Numbered from the stretch's first letter, positions 8,304 to 18,248 are shown. The stretch is 64,000 bases of DNA from Paenirhizobium selenitireducens ATCC BAA-1503 (GCF_000518785.1 NZ_JAEG01000002.1:372001-436000), one strand, 5' to 3'. Program-made: numbers and translations. Notes: generated from the letters alone by a model not told the origin.

Positions 8304-8816
8304 ATGCATGTGAGCCGGCGTCTGATCCGGGACAGGGAGGGAGCGGCGGCCATTGAGTTCGGCCTGATGGCCATGCCGTTCTTCACACTGATCTTCGCCA
8401 TTCTCGAAGTGGCATTCATGTTCTTCATCGACAGCTCGCTCGATGCCGCCCTGCAGATGACCGCGCGGCAGGTGCGGACAGGGAAGGCAAACACCGAAAA
8501 CTGGAGCCTTGAGACCTTCAAGTCCAAAGTCTGCGGGAACATGTCGCTCGCGTTCGACTGCGAGAAAAAGCTGCTCGTCAAGACGACGGCCATGGCCGAC
8601 TTTTCCTCCGTGAGCTACGTGTCCGCCGTCAAGGCTGGCAAGATGTCCGTCGAGGAGAGCTTTTCGGCGGGCGAGTCGGGCGACTACATGCTGATCCAGG
8701 CCTTTCTGCCATTCGACAGCGTGCTCGCCTTTGCCGGGGTCGACGCCCATACCCTCGACGACGGCTCCTACGCCCTGGCGGCATCCGCTCTGTTCAGAAA
8801 CGAGCCCTTCGAATGA
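8304..8816 (+). CDS. TadE-like pseudopilin
   Basis: A 170-residue protein, preceded by GGAGGAC. Residues ~12-40 match the TadE signature: REGAAAIEFGLMAMPFF with the conserved Glu, then a long hydrophobic helix. The remainder is an extracytoplasmic domain with two Cys (in VCGN and DCEK) that could form a disulfide. TadE proteins are minor pseudopilins processed by a prepilin peptidase and needed for Flp pilus assembly. It lies 10 bases after the TadG-like gene and overlaps the next gene by four bases. Confidence 0.87.
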   Translation: MHVSRRLIRDREGAAAIEFGLMAMPFFTLIFAILEVAFMFFIDSSLDAALQMTARQVRTGKANTENWSLETFKSKVCGNMSLAFDCEKKLLVKTTAMADFSSVSYVSAVKAGKMSVEESFSAGESGDYMLIQAFLPFDSVLAFAGVDAHTLDDGSYALAASALFRNEPFE

Positions 8817-9412
8817 CGATGCCCCACAAGCTCATCAACCGAGTCTGCCGTTTCCGGCCGCGAGCACCTGCGCTTGCCCGACGTTTGTTCCAGGACCGCA
8901 GCGGCCTGTCCGGCCTGGAGTTCGCCATCCTTCTGCCGCTGATCGTCATGCTGTTTGCCGCCACGCTCGACCTCGGTGAGGTCCTGATGGTCAACAGGCG
9001 CGTCAACCAGATCGCGGCGACCACGAGCGACATCGTCACGCAGGAGCCGGACTGGTCCAATCAGCAATTGAAGACGCTTCTCGAGGGATCGACCAGCATT
9101 CTCGAACCCTTCGTCGCGGACCCCGCCACGGTCCTGGTTTCGGTGCTCGACATCGACAGCAAGGGCCAGGCGACCGTCAACTGGTCCTATGGCTACAACA
9201 CCACGGCGCTTAGTGCCGGCGCGCAGTCCCCGGTCGACATACCGTCGACGATCAAGGAACCCGGCGTGCAGATCGTGGTGACCGTGGTGAACTTCGAAAT
9301 GACCACCACCTTCACCTCGCTCCTGTCGAAGGTGACGGGGCTGGACAGCTACCAGCTGAGCAGCAACGCCTTTGCCCGACCGCGGGTCGGAGACACGGTC
9401 GAACACAAGTAG
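8813..9412 (+). CDS. TadE/TadF-like pseudopilin
   Basis: A 199-residue protein whose start overlaps the previous stop (ATGA), so it is translationally coupled. Residues ~25-60 hold RSGLSGLEFAILLPLIVML, the Tad pseudopilin segment with conserved Glu, followed by a transmembrane helix. The N-terminal ~25 residues are Arg-rich and cytoplasmic. The extracytoplasmic part has no other domain I recognise. It is probably the third subunit of a small TadG-E-F envelope unit. It ends convergently with holC, 49 bases away. Confidence 0.86.
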   Translation: MTMPHKLINRVCRFRPRAPALARRLFQDRSGLSGLEFAILLPLIVMLFAATLDLGEVLMVNRRVNQIAATTSDIVTQEPDWSNQQLKTLLEGSTSILEPFVADPATVLVSVLDIDSKGQATVNWSYGYNTTALSAGAQSPVDIPSTIKEPGVQIVVTVVNFEMTTTFTSLLSKVTGLDSYQLSSNAFARPRVGDTVEHK

Positions 9413-9461
9413 GCCATCCGCAGCATAAGGCCCGTGCGCCGGGGAGCCGCCGGAACCTCGC

Positions 9462-9911
9462 TCACGCCTTCTTTTCCCAGCGGCCCTCGTTGCTCTGCTG
9501 CCAGTAAGTCAGCTTGTGGCCTTCGGTCTTCAGCTTCTTCCACTGGCCGCGGGCGCCTTCGAGTTGTTCCTGATTATGGCCGTCGAAGACGAACACGACA
9601 CGCTCGTAGTCAAGCGCCTCCGGCGGCTCGGCGCCGTCGACCTGGAAGCGGACGGTGGCGCCATTGCGATTGTCCGGTTCGGTGGTGATCAGCACGGGCT
9701 GGCCTTCCGCCCCTTCGACGGAATCCGTACCGTGGGGCAGAAAGCTGTCGTCGCGAAAGGTCCACAGATGCGTATCGAGCGCGTCGCGGCGCACGGGATC
9801 GGCGGTCTGGACCGCTACTTTCCAGCCGCGCTCGACGCTCTTTTCGAGAAGCGGCGGCAGGGCATCCTCAAGCTTCGATTCCGTCAGATGGTAGAAGAGA
9901 ATCTCGGCCAA
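9462..9911 (-). CDS. holC: DNA polymerase III subunit chi
   Basis: A 149-residue protein. The conserved N-terminus (AEILFYHLTESKLEDAL) begins at a TTG at 9911, the only start codon that fits the family's length; a GTG five codons upstream is the alternative. Chi bridges the clamp loader (through psi) and single-strand binding protein at the replication fork. Motifs visible are LPPLLEKSVERGW, the DPVRRDALD segment and HGHNQ-like FDGHNQEQL near the C-terminus. It follows pepA by 20 bases on the same strand, the arrangement common in proteobacteria, so it is probably in one transcript with pepA. Confidence 0.9.
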   Translation of the reverse strand: MAEILFYHLTESKLEDALPPLLEKSVERGWKVAVQTADPVRRDALDTHLWTFRDDSFLPHGTDSVEGAEGQPVLITTEPDNRNGATVRFQVDGAEPPEALDYERVVFVFDGHNQEQLEGARGQWKKLKTEGHKLTYWQQSNEGRWEKKA

Positions 9912-9931
9912 GACCCCTGCCCTTTCCACTG

Positions 9932-11440
9932 TCACGCTTCGTAGTTGGCCCGGACCAGTTCGTCGAGCAGGCGCACGCCGAAGCCCGAACCCCAGGACTG
10001 GTTGATCTCGTCCGAAGGCGAGGCCATGGCCGTGCCGGCAATGTCGAGATGGGCCCAGGGCGTATCCTTGACGAAGCGCTTGAGGAACTGTGCGGCGGTG
10101 ATCGAGCCGGCATGACGGCCGCTCGAATTCTTCATGTCGGCGAACTTCGAGTCGATCATCTTGTCGTAGTCCTTGCCCATTGGCAGGCGCCAGAGACGCT
10201 CGTTGGTGGCAAGACCGGCGGCCAGCAGCTTTTCGGAAAGCGCATCGTCGTTGGAGAACAGACCGGCATGCAGGTTGCCGAGCGCCACCAGCACGGCACC
10301 CGTCAGGGTCGCCAGGTTGACCATGAATTCGGGCTTGAAGCGGTCGTTGCAATACCAGAGCGCATCGGCGAGCACGAGGCGGCCTTCGGCATCCGTATTG
10401 ATGACCTCGATGGTCTGACCGGACATCGAGGTGACGATGTCGCCCGGCCGCTGGGCATTGCCGTCAGGCATGTTCTCGACGAGGCCGATGATGCCGACGA
10501 CGTTGGCCTTGGCCTTGCGCGCGGCCAGCGTGTGCATCAGGCCGGTCACGGCGGCGGCCCCGCCCATGTCGCCCTTCATTTCTTCCATGCCGGCGGCCGG
10601 CTTGATCGAAATGCCGCCGGTGTCGAACACCACGCCCTTGCCGACGAAGGCGATCGGCTTGTCCTTGGCCTTGCCGCCCTTCCACTGCATGACGACCAGG
10701 CGGGGCGGACGCACCGAGCCCTGCGCCACGCCGAGCAGCGCGCCCATGCCGAGCTTCTTCATTTCCTTTTCGCCGAGGATCTCGATGTCGACGCCGAGCG
10801 CCTCGAGCTTCTTCGCCGTTTCGGCGAATTCCTCCGGGCCGAGCACGTTGGCCGGCTCGTTGACGAGGTTACGGGCCAGGACGACGCCCTCGGCCACGGC
10901 GTCGGCGTCGGAGAAGGCCTTCTTCGCAGCCGATGCGTCGGCCGTGACGATGGTGACCTTCACGTTCTTGTCGTTGGCGTTGGCCTCGTCGTCGCCGTTG
11001 GTGTCGTTCTTCTTCTTGGTCTTGTAGGTGTCGAACTTGTAGGCGCGCAGCAGCATGCCGAGTGCGAAGTCAGCGGCAGCCTTCGGCGAGATTTCCAGAC
11101 CGGGAACGTCAAGGAAGATGGTGGCCTTGTCCGCGCCCTTGAGCGCAGCCGCGGCCTTGCCGCCGGCCTTCAGCCAGTCATGCGCCGTCAGCGCGGCCGC
11201 CTTGCCGAGCCCGACGACGACCATGCGGTCGGCCTCGGAACCGTGCGGCGCAACAATGTCCAGGACGGACATGGACTTGCCGGTGAACTTTGCGACCTTG
11301 GCAGCCCGGCCGAAGATGCCGGCCGGATCGGCATCGGCGACGCCGGCCGGAAGCTCGGCTTCGACCGTCTTCAGCAGGATGGCGACACCTCCGGTAACGC
11401 GATGGGACTTGGAAAAACTGATGTCGATCTTGCCGGTCAT
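9932..11440 (-). CDS. pepA: Leucyl aminopeptidase (M17)
   Basis: A 502-residue cytosolic enzyme that removes N-terminal residues from peptides using two divalent metals. The ATG at 11440 follows GGAG; a longer open frame upstream is not needed. The C-terminal catalytic domain shows [25 protein letters not shown] and the family signature NTDAEGRL, which carry the metal ligands and the catalytic Lys and Arg. The N-terminal domain has a hydrophilic Lys/Asn/Asp-rich insertion (around [19 protein letters not shown]) that looks like a surface loop. In some proteobacteria the homologue also binds DNA, which cannot be judged here. Confidence 0.95.
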   Translation of the reverse strand: MTGKIDISFSKSHRVTGGVAILLKTVEAELPAGVADADPAGIFGRAAKVAKFTGKSMSVLDIVAPHGSEADRMVVVGLGKAAALTAHDWLKAGGKAAAALKGADKATIFLDVPGLEISPKAAADFALGMLLRAYKFDTYKTKKKNDTNGDDEANANDKNVKVTIVTADASAAKKAFSDADAVAEGVVLARNLVNEPANVLGPEEFAETAKKLEALGVDIEILGEKEMKKLGMGALLGVAQGSVRPPRLVVMQWKGGKAKDKPIAFVGKGVVFDTGGISIKPAAGMEEMKGDMGGAAAVTGLMHTLAARKAKANVVGIIGLVENMPDGNAQRPGDIVTSMSGQTIEVINTDAEGRLVLADALWYCNDRFKPEFMVNLATLTGAVLVALGNLHAGLFSNDDALSEKLLAAGLATNERLWRLPMGKDYDKMIDSKFADMKNSSGRHAGSITAAQFLKRFVKDTPWAHLDIAGTAMASPSDEINQSWGSGFGVRLLDELVRANYEA

Positions 11441-11625
11441 GGGGACTCCAACGGACAATAGAAGGGAGAAAAGATACGGACCGCGATCTTCTCCTTTTCC
11501 GCCTCGAAGGCAAGGAAAACCGGACTGCATACAGCGACAATCCCCGATGGACGGAACGTGATCGCGCTGCCTCTTGTCAGGCGAAGGCGACTGCGGATAG
11601 GTTCCGCGCGCTCCTCGCCGGCTCG

Positions 11626-12435
11626 GTGGGGGCCCTGCCCGTCGAGATGGAACCGCCTTTGCCGAAGCCCGACCACCAAGCCCTGATCGAAGCGATCCGT
11701 CGCGATGCAGACGCCTATCGCGCCTGCGTGCTGGCGCTCGCTCTGCTCACCCTCTGGTGCCTGCTGCTGGCGATCTTCCATTTCGTCCCATCGCTCGACA
11801 TTTCGACGAGCGCCGCGTTTTTCGAGAGGGCCACCTGCCCCGACGGGACCGCTCCGGGCGTGGTTTGCGGCGACTTCCCCTATCGACTGGACGCGCTCTT
11901 CCTCTTCCTGCGCAAGGTGCTGTTCTATGCGCCGTCCGCCGCCGCCGTCGTCGTCCTGATCGCCCTCATCATGGCGCTGCAGCACCATGGCGCCACCTAT
12001 GAGCCGCAGAAAGTCCGGCGCTACAGCCAATCGCTGATCGCCTTCCTGCTTGGTCCCTATGTGCTGGTCAACCTGCTGCTCAAGAGCTATTCCGGCCGCC
12101 CGAGGCCACACCAGACCGACATCTTCGGCGGCGACCTGCCGTTCATGCCGGCCGGGTCGTTTTCCGGCCTGTGTGAAAACAATTGCTCGTTCATATCCGG
12201 CGAGGCCGCTGGCGCGGGATGGCTGATCTGCCTGATCCCGCTGCTGCCGGAACGGCTTCGCCTTGCGCTGGCACCGGGGATCATCGCTGTCTCGCTGGTG
12301 ACGCCTGCCTTCCGCCTATCCTTCGGGGGGCACTATCTTTCCGACGTGGTTCTCGGCTGGCTGTCGTCGCCCGTGGTCTTCGTCCTGGTCGTCGCCGTGT
12401 TCGAAATAGCGCGAGTGCGGAAAAACGCAGCATGA
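11626..12435 (+). CDS. PAP2-family membrane phosphatase
   Basis: A protein of up to 269 residues with about six transmembrane helices. Start is uncertain: the GTG at 11626, or the ATG at 11647 seven codons later, neither with a strong ribosome site. The three PAP2 motifs can be placed: KSYSGRPRP, then SFISGEAAG, then [13 protein letters not shown] with the catalytic His and Asp. In motif 2 the usual His is Glu. PAP2 enzymes dephosphorylate lipids such as undecaprenyl pyrophosphate, phosphatidylglycerophosphate or lipid A. Its place 109 bases before lptF suggests a lipid A or envelope lipid substrate, which is inference. Confidence 0.83.
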   Translation: MGALPVEMEPPLPKPDHQALIEAIRRDADAYRACVLALALLTLWCLLLAIFHFVPSLDISTSAAFFERATCPDGTAPGVVCGDFPYRLDALFLFLRKVLFYAPSAAAVVVLIALIMALQHHGATYEPQKVRRYSQSLIAFLLGPYVLVNLLLKSYSGRPRPHQTDIFGGDLPFMPAGSFSGLCENNCSFISGEAAGAGWLICLIPLLPERLRLALAPGIIAVSLVTPAFRLSFGGHYLSDVVLGWLSSPVVFVLVVAVFEIARVRKNAA

Positions 12436-12544
12436 CAGGCAGGAAAAGCGAAGGCGCGCTGTCGCCAAAAAGCCGCAGGCGTCGTAGAGAGAGCCAATCC
12501 TCAATCGCGGGCGCGATCCGGTTTCCGCGCTCCCAGGGAACGGC

Positions 12545-13723
12545 ATGAAGCTTCTCGAACTCTACATCCTGCGGCGTGTCGGCCAGATGTTCCTCACTGC
12601 GCTTCTGCCGGTGCTGGCGATCATCTGGACAACGCAGGTGCTGGCGCGAATCAACCTGGTGACCGACAGCGGCCAGTCGGTCGGTTCGTTCATGAAGCTC
12701 GCGACGCTGATCCTGCCGACGATCATCCCGGCCGTCCTGCCCTTCGCGCTGGTGATCGGCATCACCCAGACGCTGACGGCGATGAACAACGATTCGGAGC
12801 TCGCGGTCATCGACGCAGCCGGCGCGCCGCGCCGCACGATCTCGAGGCCGCTGCTGATCGCCGCCGCCGTGCTCAGCGTCTTCTCCTTCTTGATGGCGAA
12901 TTTCGTCGAACCGAAGCTGCGCGTCAGCACCCGCGAGATGATCGCCGCCGCCTATGCCGACCTTTTGTCGACGGTCATCGAGGAGAAGAGCTTCCGCCGC
13001 ATCGAGGACGGTCTCTACGTGCAGATTTCCGAGCGCCTGTCGGGTCGCGTGCTGCGCGGCCTGTTCGTCGCCGATTCGCGCGACCCGGCCTACTCGCTCA
13101 TCTACTATGCCCGCGAAGGCGCGGTGGACGAGAGCGGAACGGCGCTGGTGATGAAGGACGGCGAGGTGCAGCGCAAGACGCCCGAGGGCGAAGTGTCGAT
13201 CGTGCGATTCGATTCCTATTCCTTCGACCTGTCCGACCTGTCGCAGACGCGCAGCCAGGCCCGCCTGCACGCGATCGACCGCGATCTCTCCTTCCTGCTC
13301 AATCCCGATCCCAACGACCCGGACGTGCAGAAGAACGGCGGCGAATACCGCAGCGAATTGCATCGCCGCATGAGCACCTGGGCGATGCCGCTGGTGTTCG
13401 CGCTGATTTCGCTGGTCATCTGCGGCAATGCCCGTTCGCATCGCGAGGCACGGCTGCATCCGATGGCCTCGTCGCTCGCCATCGCGCTTGGGCTCTACTG
13501 GCTGTCGAACTACACGGTGAAGCTCGCCGAAGGCGACGCGGTCTATGTGCCGCTGGTCTATGCGGTGCCGCTGGTCGGCGGCGGTCTTTCCGCCTTCCTG
13601 CTGTTCAGCGGACGCCAGTTGCGCTTCCCGCGCGTCATCCGCCACGCGGCGGCGCGCCTGTGGAACGCGATGTCGGCCTACTTCCCCCGTCGCGAATCAT
13701 CCGGCAAGGGTTCCGCGCCATGA
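12545..13723 (+). CDS. lptF: LPS export ABC transporter permease LptF
   Basis: A 392-residue inner-membrane protein, one of two permeases of the LptB2FG complex that pulls lipopolysaccharide from the inner membrane into the periplasmic bridge. It has the family layout: transmembrane helices 1-3 in the first ~120 residues (LELYILRRVGQMFLTALLP at the start), a ~150-residue periplasmic beta-jellyroll domain, and three C-terminal helices. The SELAVIDAAGAPR coupling segment is clear. It overlaps lptG by four bases (ATGA), so the two subunits are made together. Confidence 0.94.
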   Translation: MKLLELYILRRVGQMFLTALLPVLAIIWTTQVLARINLVTDSGQSVGSFMKLATLILPTIIPAVLPFALVIGITQTLTAMNNDSELAVIDAAGAPRRTISRPLLIAAAVLSVFSFLMANFVEPKLRVSTREMIAAAYADLLSTVIEEKSFRRIEDGLYVQISERLSGRVLRGLFVADSRDPAYSLIYYAREGAVDESGTALVMKDGEVQRKTPEGEVSIVRFDSYSFDLSDLSQTRSQARLHAIDRDLSFLLNPDPNDPDVQKNGGEYRSELHRRMSTWAMPLVFALISLVICGNARSHREARLHPMASSLAIALGLYWLSNYTVKLAEGDAVYVPLVYAVPLVGGGLSAFLLFSGRQLRFPRVIRHAAARLWNAMSAYFPRRESSGKGSAP

Positions 13724-14802
13724 TGTTCACGCTCGGCCGCTACTTCTTCCGTCGCTATGTGACGACGATGCTCTGGTTCCTCGCCGGTGTCATCGCGATC
13801 GGCTATCTGATCGACTTCAGCGAGACGTCGGGACGGCTTGCCGGGCGCGGCGTCTTTTCGGTCTGGGGCCTGCTGTGGCTGACCGCGCTTCGCCTGCCGC
13901 TTATCCTGCAGCAGACGATCCCCTTCATCACGCTGTTCGTCGGCATGACGACGCTGATCGCCCTCAACCGGAAATCCGAACTCGTGGTGGCGCGGGCCGC
14001 CGGCATATCCGTCTGGCAGTTCATGACGCCTTTCATCGTCGGCGCCTTCCTCGTCGGACTGGTCACCTCCTTCGTCGTCAATCCGCTCGCCGCCTGGGGG
14101 CAACGCCAGGCGTTGCAGATCGAGGCAAGCTCGCGCGAGAGCGGGGCGCGGCCCTCGTCCAACTCGGTGCCGTGGCTGCGCCAGATCAGCGGCAAGGCCG
14201 ACGTGATCATCGGTGCGGAGACCGTTCTGGAGGACGGAACCTTCCTCGTCGATGCCGTCCTGATCCATTTCGACAGCGACGGTCGCATCATCCTGAGACA
14301 GGATGCGCACTCGGCGAAATTGAAAGATGGTTACTGGATGCTTACCGACGTGACGGAAACCCGTCCCGGTGACGTACCCACAAGGCTCGCCACAGCCAAA
14401 GTCAGTACCAATCTGAAACAGGAATTCGTCCAGGAACGTCTGGCGCAGCCGGAGACCGTTGCTTTTTATGAGCTTTCTCGAAAGATCGCGGTCGCAAGAT
14501 CGTTCGGCGTGTCGACCAAGGCGCTTGAGACGCAGTTCCATTCCCTGCTTTCGCTCCCTTTCCTTTTGGTCGCAATGACGCTGATTGCTGCAACCGTTTC
14601 ATTAAAATTCAGTAGGTTCAACCAGTCGCGCTCGGTGATTCTGGGTGGAATCCTGTCGGGCTTCGTGCTTTATGTGGTTACCGTGCTTGTAAAAGCATTC
14701 GGAAGCAGCGGTGTCGTACCGCCGTTCGTCGCGGCCTGGGTTCCAGTCGTCGTGGCGATGGCCTTGGGAGCGACAATCCTGCTTCATCAGGAGGATGGTT
14801 AG
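13720..14802 (+). CDS. lptG: LPS export ABC transporter permease LptG
   Basis: A 360-residue inner-membrane permease, partner of LptF. The start is the ATG overlapping the lptF stop; a second ATG follows directly and could also serve. It has the family topology: helices in FLAGVIAIGYLIDF and LPLILQQTIPFITLFVGM, the coupling segment RKSELVVARAAGIS, a periplasmic domain, and C-terminal helices around LLSLPFLLVAMTLIAATVSL. The stop TAG shares a base with the GTG start of lptD. The chained overlaps show one transcript for the LPS transport genes. Confidence 0.94.
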   Translation: MMFTLGRYFFRRYVTTMLWFLAGVIAIGYLIDFSETSGRLAGRGVFSVWGLLWLTALRLPLILQQTIPFITLFVGMTTLIALNRKSELVVARAAGISVWQFMTPFIVGAFLVGLVTSFVVNPLAAWGQRQALQIEASSRESGARPSSNSVPWLRQISGKADVIIGAETVLEDGTFLVDAVLIHFDSDGRIILRQDAHSAKLKDGYWMLTDVTETRPGDVPTRLATAKVSTNLKQEFVQERLAQPETVAFYELSRKIAVARSFGVSTKALETQFHSLLSLPFLLVAMTLIAATVSLKFSRFNQSRSVILGGILSGFVLYVVTVLVKAFGSSGVVPPFVAAWVPVVVAMALGATILLHQEDG

Positions 14803-17159
14803 TGGCGGTAAGTGACCGCGAGAATATCAGAAGGCTAGCCCTAGCCCTGCTGACGGGAGTCGCCGTGTGCGCTTTGGTGTCGCCGGCCGTCGTCGCGCGT
14901 GCCCAGGACAGCCAGCCGGCCGCTTCACTGGCGACCGATATTCCCGAAGATGCAAAACTCCTGCTGGCAGCCAATGAACTGCTTTATGACCGTGACGCCG
15001 AACGCGTGACGGCTGTCGGTGGCGTGCAGATCAACTATGGCGGCTACCAGATGGTGGCCCGCAAGGTCGTCTACGACCAGAAGAGCGGCCGCATGACGGC
15101 CACCGGCAATATCGAGATGATAGAACCGGGCGGCAACCGCATCTATGCCGACTCGCTCGACGTGACCGACAATTTCGCCGACGGCTTCGTCAAGGCGCTC
15201 AGAATCGAGACCACCGACAACACGCGCCTTGCCGCAGAGAGCGGCGAGCGTGTGAACGGCACGGACATGATTCTCAACAAGGGCGTCTATACCGCCTGCC
15301 TGCCCTGCGCCGATCATCCGGAACGCCCGCCGCTCTGGCAGGTGAAGGCCGAGCGCGTCATTCAGAACGGCCAGAAGCATACCGTGCGGCTGGAGAAAGC
15401 CCGCTTCGAACTGTTCGGCCGCACGATCGCCGTTCTGCCGGCGATCGAGGTTCCCGACCACACGGTGAAGCGCAAATCCGGCTTCCTGTTTCCCGAGATG
15501 CGGACTTCGGAAAACCTCGGCTTCGGCTTGACGGTTCCCTACTATTTCGCGATTTCGAACCAGCGCGACGCAACCGTCAAGGCGACCGGCTTCACCAGCC
15601 AGGGCGTCTTGCTGGATGCAGAGATTCGCCAGCGTTTCGAGAACGGCACGGCCAGCTTGCGCGCCGCCGGCATAGACCAACTGCATAGCGAAAACTTCGA
15701 TTCGGGCACCAGCGACGCCAATCGCGACCAGCGCGGCATGGTCGCATCCGAGGGCAAGTTCCAGATCAACCCGCGCTGGACCTTCGGCTGGGACGTGATG
15801 TTCCAGAGCGACAACAATTTCGCCCGAACCTACGGCCTCGAGGGCCTGGACGACACGACCCATACCAATCAGGTCTACCTGACCGGTCTCGGCAAGCGTA
15901 ACTCCTTCGACATGCGCGGCTACTATTTCGACGTCCAGGACGCCGATACCGAGAACACCGCCGAGAAGAAGCAGCCGACCGTGCTGCCTTCCGTCGACTA
16001 CGCCTATTATGCGCCCGAACCGGTCGCCGGCGGCCAGCTTTCGGGCAACCTGAACTTCACGGCCCTGTCGCGTTTCAAGTCCGACGAATTCGACGTCGAT
16101 ACCAATGGCGACAGTGTGGACGACCTGACCCGTTTCCGCGGGCTCGAGGGCACGTCGAGCCGCCTGTCGGGCGAACTTGAATGGAAACGCACGCTCAGCG
16201 TTCCGGGCGGCCTGCAACTGACGCCGCTGCTCGCCGCGCGGGGCGACGCATTCGGCCTCGATCTGAATGCGCCGGTCGGTTACACCGGCAACTTCACGAC
16301 CGAGACGACGGAAACCCGCCACATGCTGACGGCGGGTCTCGAAGCCCGCTATCCGGTGCTGCTGACCACCAACAACAGCAGCCACATCATCGAGCCGATC
16401 GCCCAGATCTACGCGCGCAACGACGAGCAGCTGGCGGGTCGCCTGCCGAACGAAGACGCGCAGAGCTTCGTCTTCGACGCGACCAACCTGTTCGATCGCG
16501 ACAAGTTCTCCGGCTATGACCGGGTCGAAGGCGGCACCCGCGCCAATGTCGGCCTGCGCTATACCGGCTCCTTCGACAACGGCTTCGGCGTCCGCGGCGT
16601 GTTTGGCCAGTCCTATCACATCGCCGGCCTGAACTCGTTTGCCACCGCCGACCTCGTCAAGGTCGGCGCGGATTCCGGCCTCGAAACCGATGTCTCCGAC
16701 TTCGTCGGCATGGCCGGCGTCGACATGCCGAACGGAATGTCGCTGGCAACCAATGTTCGCCTCGACGAGCGCACGCTGGCGCTCCGGCGGACTGATGCAA
16801 ACGTCTCGTTCTCCAACGAGAAACTCCAGACGAGCCTGACCTATTCGCAGATCGCTGCCCAGCCGGAATACGGCTTCACCGAACGCAACGACGAGATCCA
16901 GTCGGCAAGCTCGATCAAGGTCAGCGAATACTGGTCGCTGTTCGGCTCGGTCACCTGGGACCTCGACGAGAGCGTGATCAACCGCAAGGGCATCGGTATT
17001 TCCTATGCCGACGAATGCACGGTCTTCTCGCTGGTTTACTCCGACAAGTACGACCCGGAGAAGGAATCGGCGAGCGACTGGTCGATCGGCGCACGCCTGA
17101 CCTTCCGCACACTCGGCGACGTCAAGATCGGCGACACGCAGCTTGCCGGGTTCGATTGA
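14802..17159 (+). CDS. lptD: LPS assembly protein LptD
   Basis: A 785-residue outer-membrane protein that inserts LPS into the outer leaflet. The start is GTG, with AGGAGG eight bases upstream inside lptG. A signal peptide covers about residues 1-38 (LALALLTGVAVCALVSPAVVARA). Next comes an LptA/OstA-like beta-jellyroll (LLLAANELLYDRDAERVTAVGGV), then a large beta-barrel domain with alternating aromatic strands to the C-terminus. The C-A-L-P-C-A-like pair (CLPC) between the two domains may make the disulfide. It is the third gene in the LPS transport operon, and surA follows 147 bases later. Confidence 0.94.
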   Translation: MAVSDRENIRRLALALLTGVAVCALVSPAVVARAQDSQPAASLATDIPEDAKLLLAANELLYDRDAERVTAVGGVQINYGGYQMVARKVVYDQKSGRMTATGNIEMIEPGGNRIYADSLDVTDNFADGFVKALRIETTDNTRLAAESGERVNGTDMILNKGVYTACLPCADHPERPPLWQVKAERVIQNGQKHTVRLEKARFELFGRTIAVLPAIEVPDHTVKRKSGFLFPEMRTSENLGFGLTVPYYFAISNQRDATVKATGFTSQGVLLDAEIRQRFENGTASLRAAGIDQLHSENFDSGTSDANRDQRGMVASEGKFQINPRWTFGWDVMFQSDNNFARTYGLEGLDDTTHTNQVYLTGLGKRNSFDMRGYYFDVQDADTENTAEKKQPTVLPSVDYAYYAPEPVAGGQLSGNLNFTALSRFKSDEFDVDTNGDSVDDLTRFRGLEGTSSRLSGELEWKRTLSVPGGLQLTPLLAARGDAFGLDLNAPVGYTGNFTTETTETRHMLTAGLEARYPVLLTTNNSSHIIEPIAQIYARNDEQLAGRLPNEDAQSFVFDATNLFDRDKFSGYDRVEGGTRANVGLRYTGSFDNGFGVRGVFGQSYHIAGLNSFATADLVKVGADSGLETDVSDFVGMAGVDMPNGMSLATNVRLDERTLALRRTDANVSFSNEKLQTSLTYSQIAAQPEYGFTERNDEIQSASSIKVSEYWSLFGSVTWDLDESVINRKGIGISYADECTVFSLVYSDKYDPEKESASDWSIGARLTFRTLGDVKIGDTQLAGFD

Positions 17160-17306
17160 GGCCGGTTTGCCGGTAAAACCCATCGCTATCGCGGGTTCAC
17201 GTCATTGTTTCGCCGCACGGATTGTGCAATCGGTGCGGCAGATTATACTTTCACCGGACTGTGCGTAGGTGGGATGAGTACACTGCTGCTCCCGCTGGAA
17301 AGGAAG

Positions 17307-18248
17307 ATGATGGCCATTGCAATGAAGGGGAAGCAGATGCTGATCGCCTGCGCTGTCGCGCTGGCGATCATCGCAGGTGACGCATCCGTCGTCAGCGTCG
17401 CTCAGGCAGCGAGCCAGGTCGTCGCCGTCGTCAACAAGACGGCGATTACGAACGGCGACGTCGCGCGTCGCGTCGCATTCCTTCGCCTGCAGCGCCGCAA
17501 GGGCAATCTGAACCAGGTCGCCAAGGAAGAACTGGTGGACGAAGCGCTGAAGCGCCAGGAAATTGCCCGCGTCGGCATGTCCGTCAGCACCACCGAGGTC
17601 GATGCCTCCTTCGCCCGCTTCGCCAGCGGCAACAAGCTCACCCCGCAGCAGTTGACCGGAATTCTTGGCCAGGCCGGTGTCGGCGCCGAGCATTTCAAGG
17701 CCTATATCGCCGTCTCCATGAGCTGGCCGCGGCTGGTGAATGCGCGCTACGGCACGAAGGGGCGGCTGTCCAACCAGGACCTCGTCACCCGCCTGCTGGA
17801 AAAGAAGGAAAAGCCGGTCACGACCGAGTATTTCCTCAAGCAGGTGATCTTCGTCGTCCCGGCTTCGAAGAAGGGCATCACCGGCAAGCGCAAGGCCGAA
17901 GCTGAAGCATCGCGCGCCAAGTTCCCGGGCTGCGACGGCGCCATGGATTTTGCCAAGAACTATCTCGACGTATCGATCCGCAATCTCGGCCGCGTGCTCG
18001 AGCCCGAGCTGCCGCCGGAGTGGAAGCCGCTGATCGAGAAGGCCAACGGCGGCACGACGGGTACCCGCGTCACCGAGCGTGGCGTCGAGTACCTGGCGAT
18101 CTGCAACCAGCGCCAGGTCTCCGACGACGTCGCGGCCGAAGTCGTGTTCCGCGCCGAGGATCTCGGCAAGGAGAAGCAGGACGATAATCCGAACTCCAAG
18201 AAATACCTCGAAGATCTGCGCTCGAAGGCCCAGATCCTTTATAATTGA
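17307..18248 (+). CDS. surA: SurA-like periplasmic chaperone
   Basis: A 313-residue exported protein; the ATG at 17307 (or the adjacent one at 17310) follows GGAAAGGA. The signal peptide ends at about VAQAA. The N-terminal SurA domain is clear (VVAVVNKTAITNGDVARRV, then KEELVDEALKRQEI). The following ~120 residues have the outline of a parvulin domain (VTTEYFLKQVIFVVPASK...LGRVLEPELPPEW) but lack the usual Gly-Gly-Asp-Leu-Gly core. SurA escorts outer-membrane proteins, LptD among them, to the assembly machine. The order lptD-surA-pdxA-rsmA is the same as in E. coli, which supports the assignment. Confidence 0.85.
   Translation: MMAIAMKGKQMLIACAVALAIIAGDASVVSVAQAASQVVAVVNKTAITNGDVARRVAFLRLQRRKGNLNQVAKEELVDEALKRQEIARVGMSVSTTEVDASFARFASGNKLTPQQLTGILGQAGVGAEHFKAYIAVSMSWPRLVNARYGTKGRLSNQDLVTRLLEKKEKPVTTEYFLKQVIFVVPASKKGITGKRKAEAEASRAKFPGCDGAMDFAKNYLDVSIRNLGRVLEPELPPEWKPLIEKANGGTTGTRVTERGVEYLAICNQRQVSDDVAAEVVFRAEDLGKEKQDDNPNSKKYLEDLRSKAQILYN

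Noticed and set aside
10049-11461. 470-codon open frame on the plus strand over pepA
   Set aside because: It mirrors pepA on the opposite strand; the GC-rich third positions of pepA suppress stops there. The translation is His/Gly/Arg-rich with no family pattern.
14925-17183. 752-codon open frame on the minus strand over lptD
   Set aside because: Antisense shadow of lptD, with composition typical of such mirrors and no recognisable domain.
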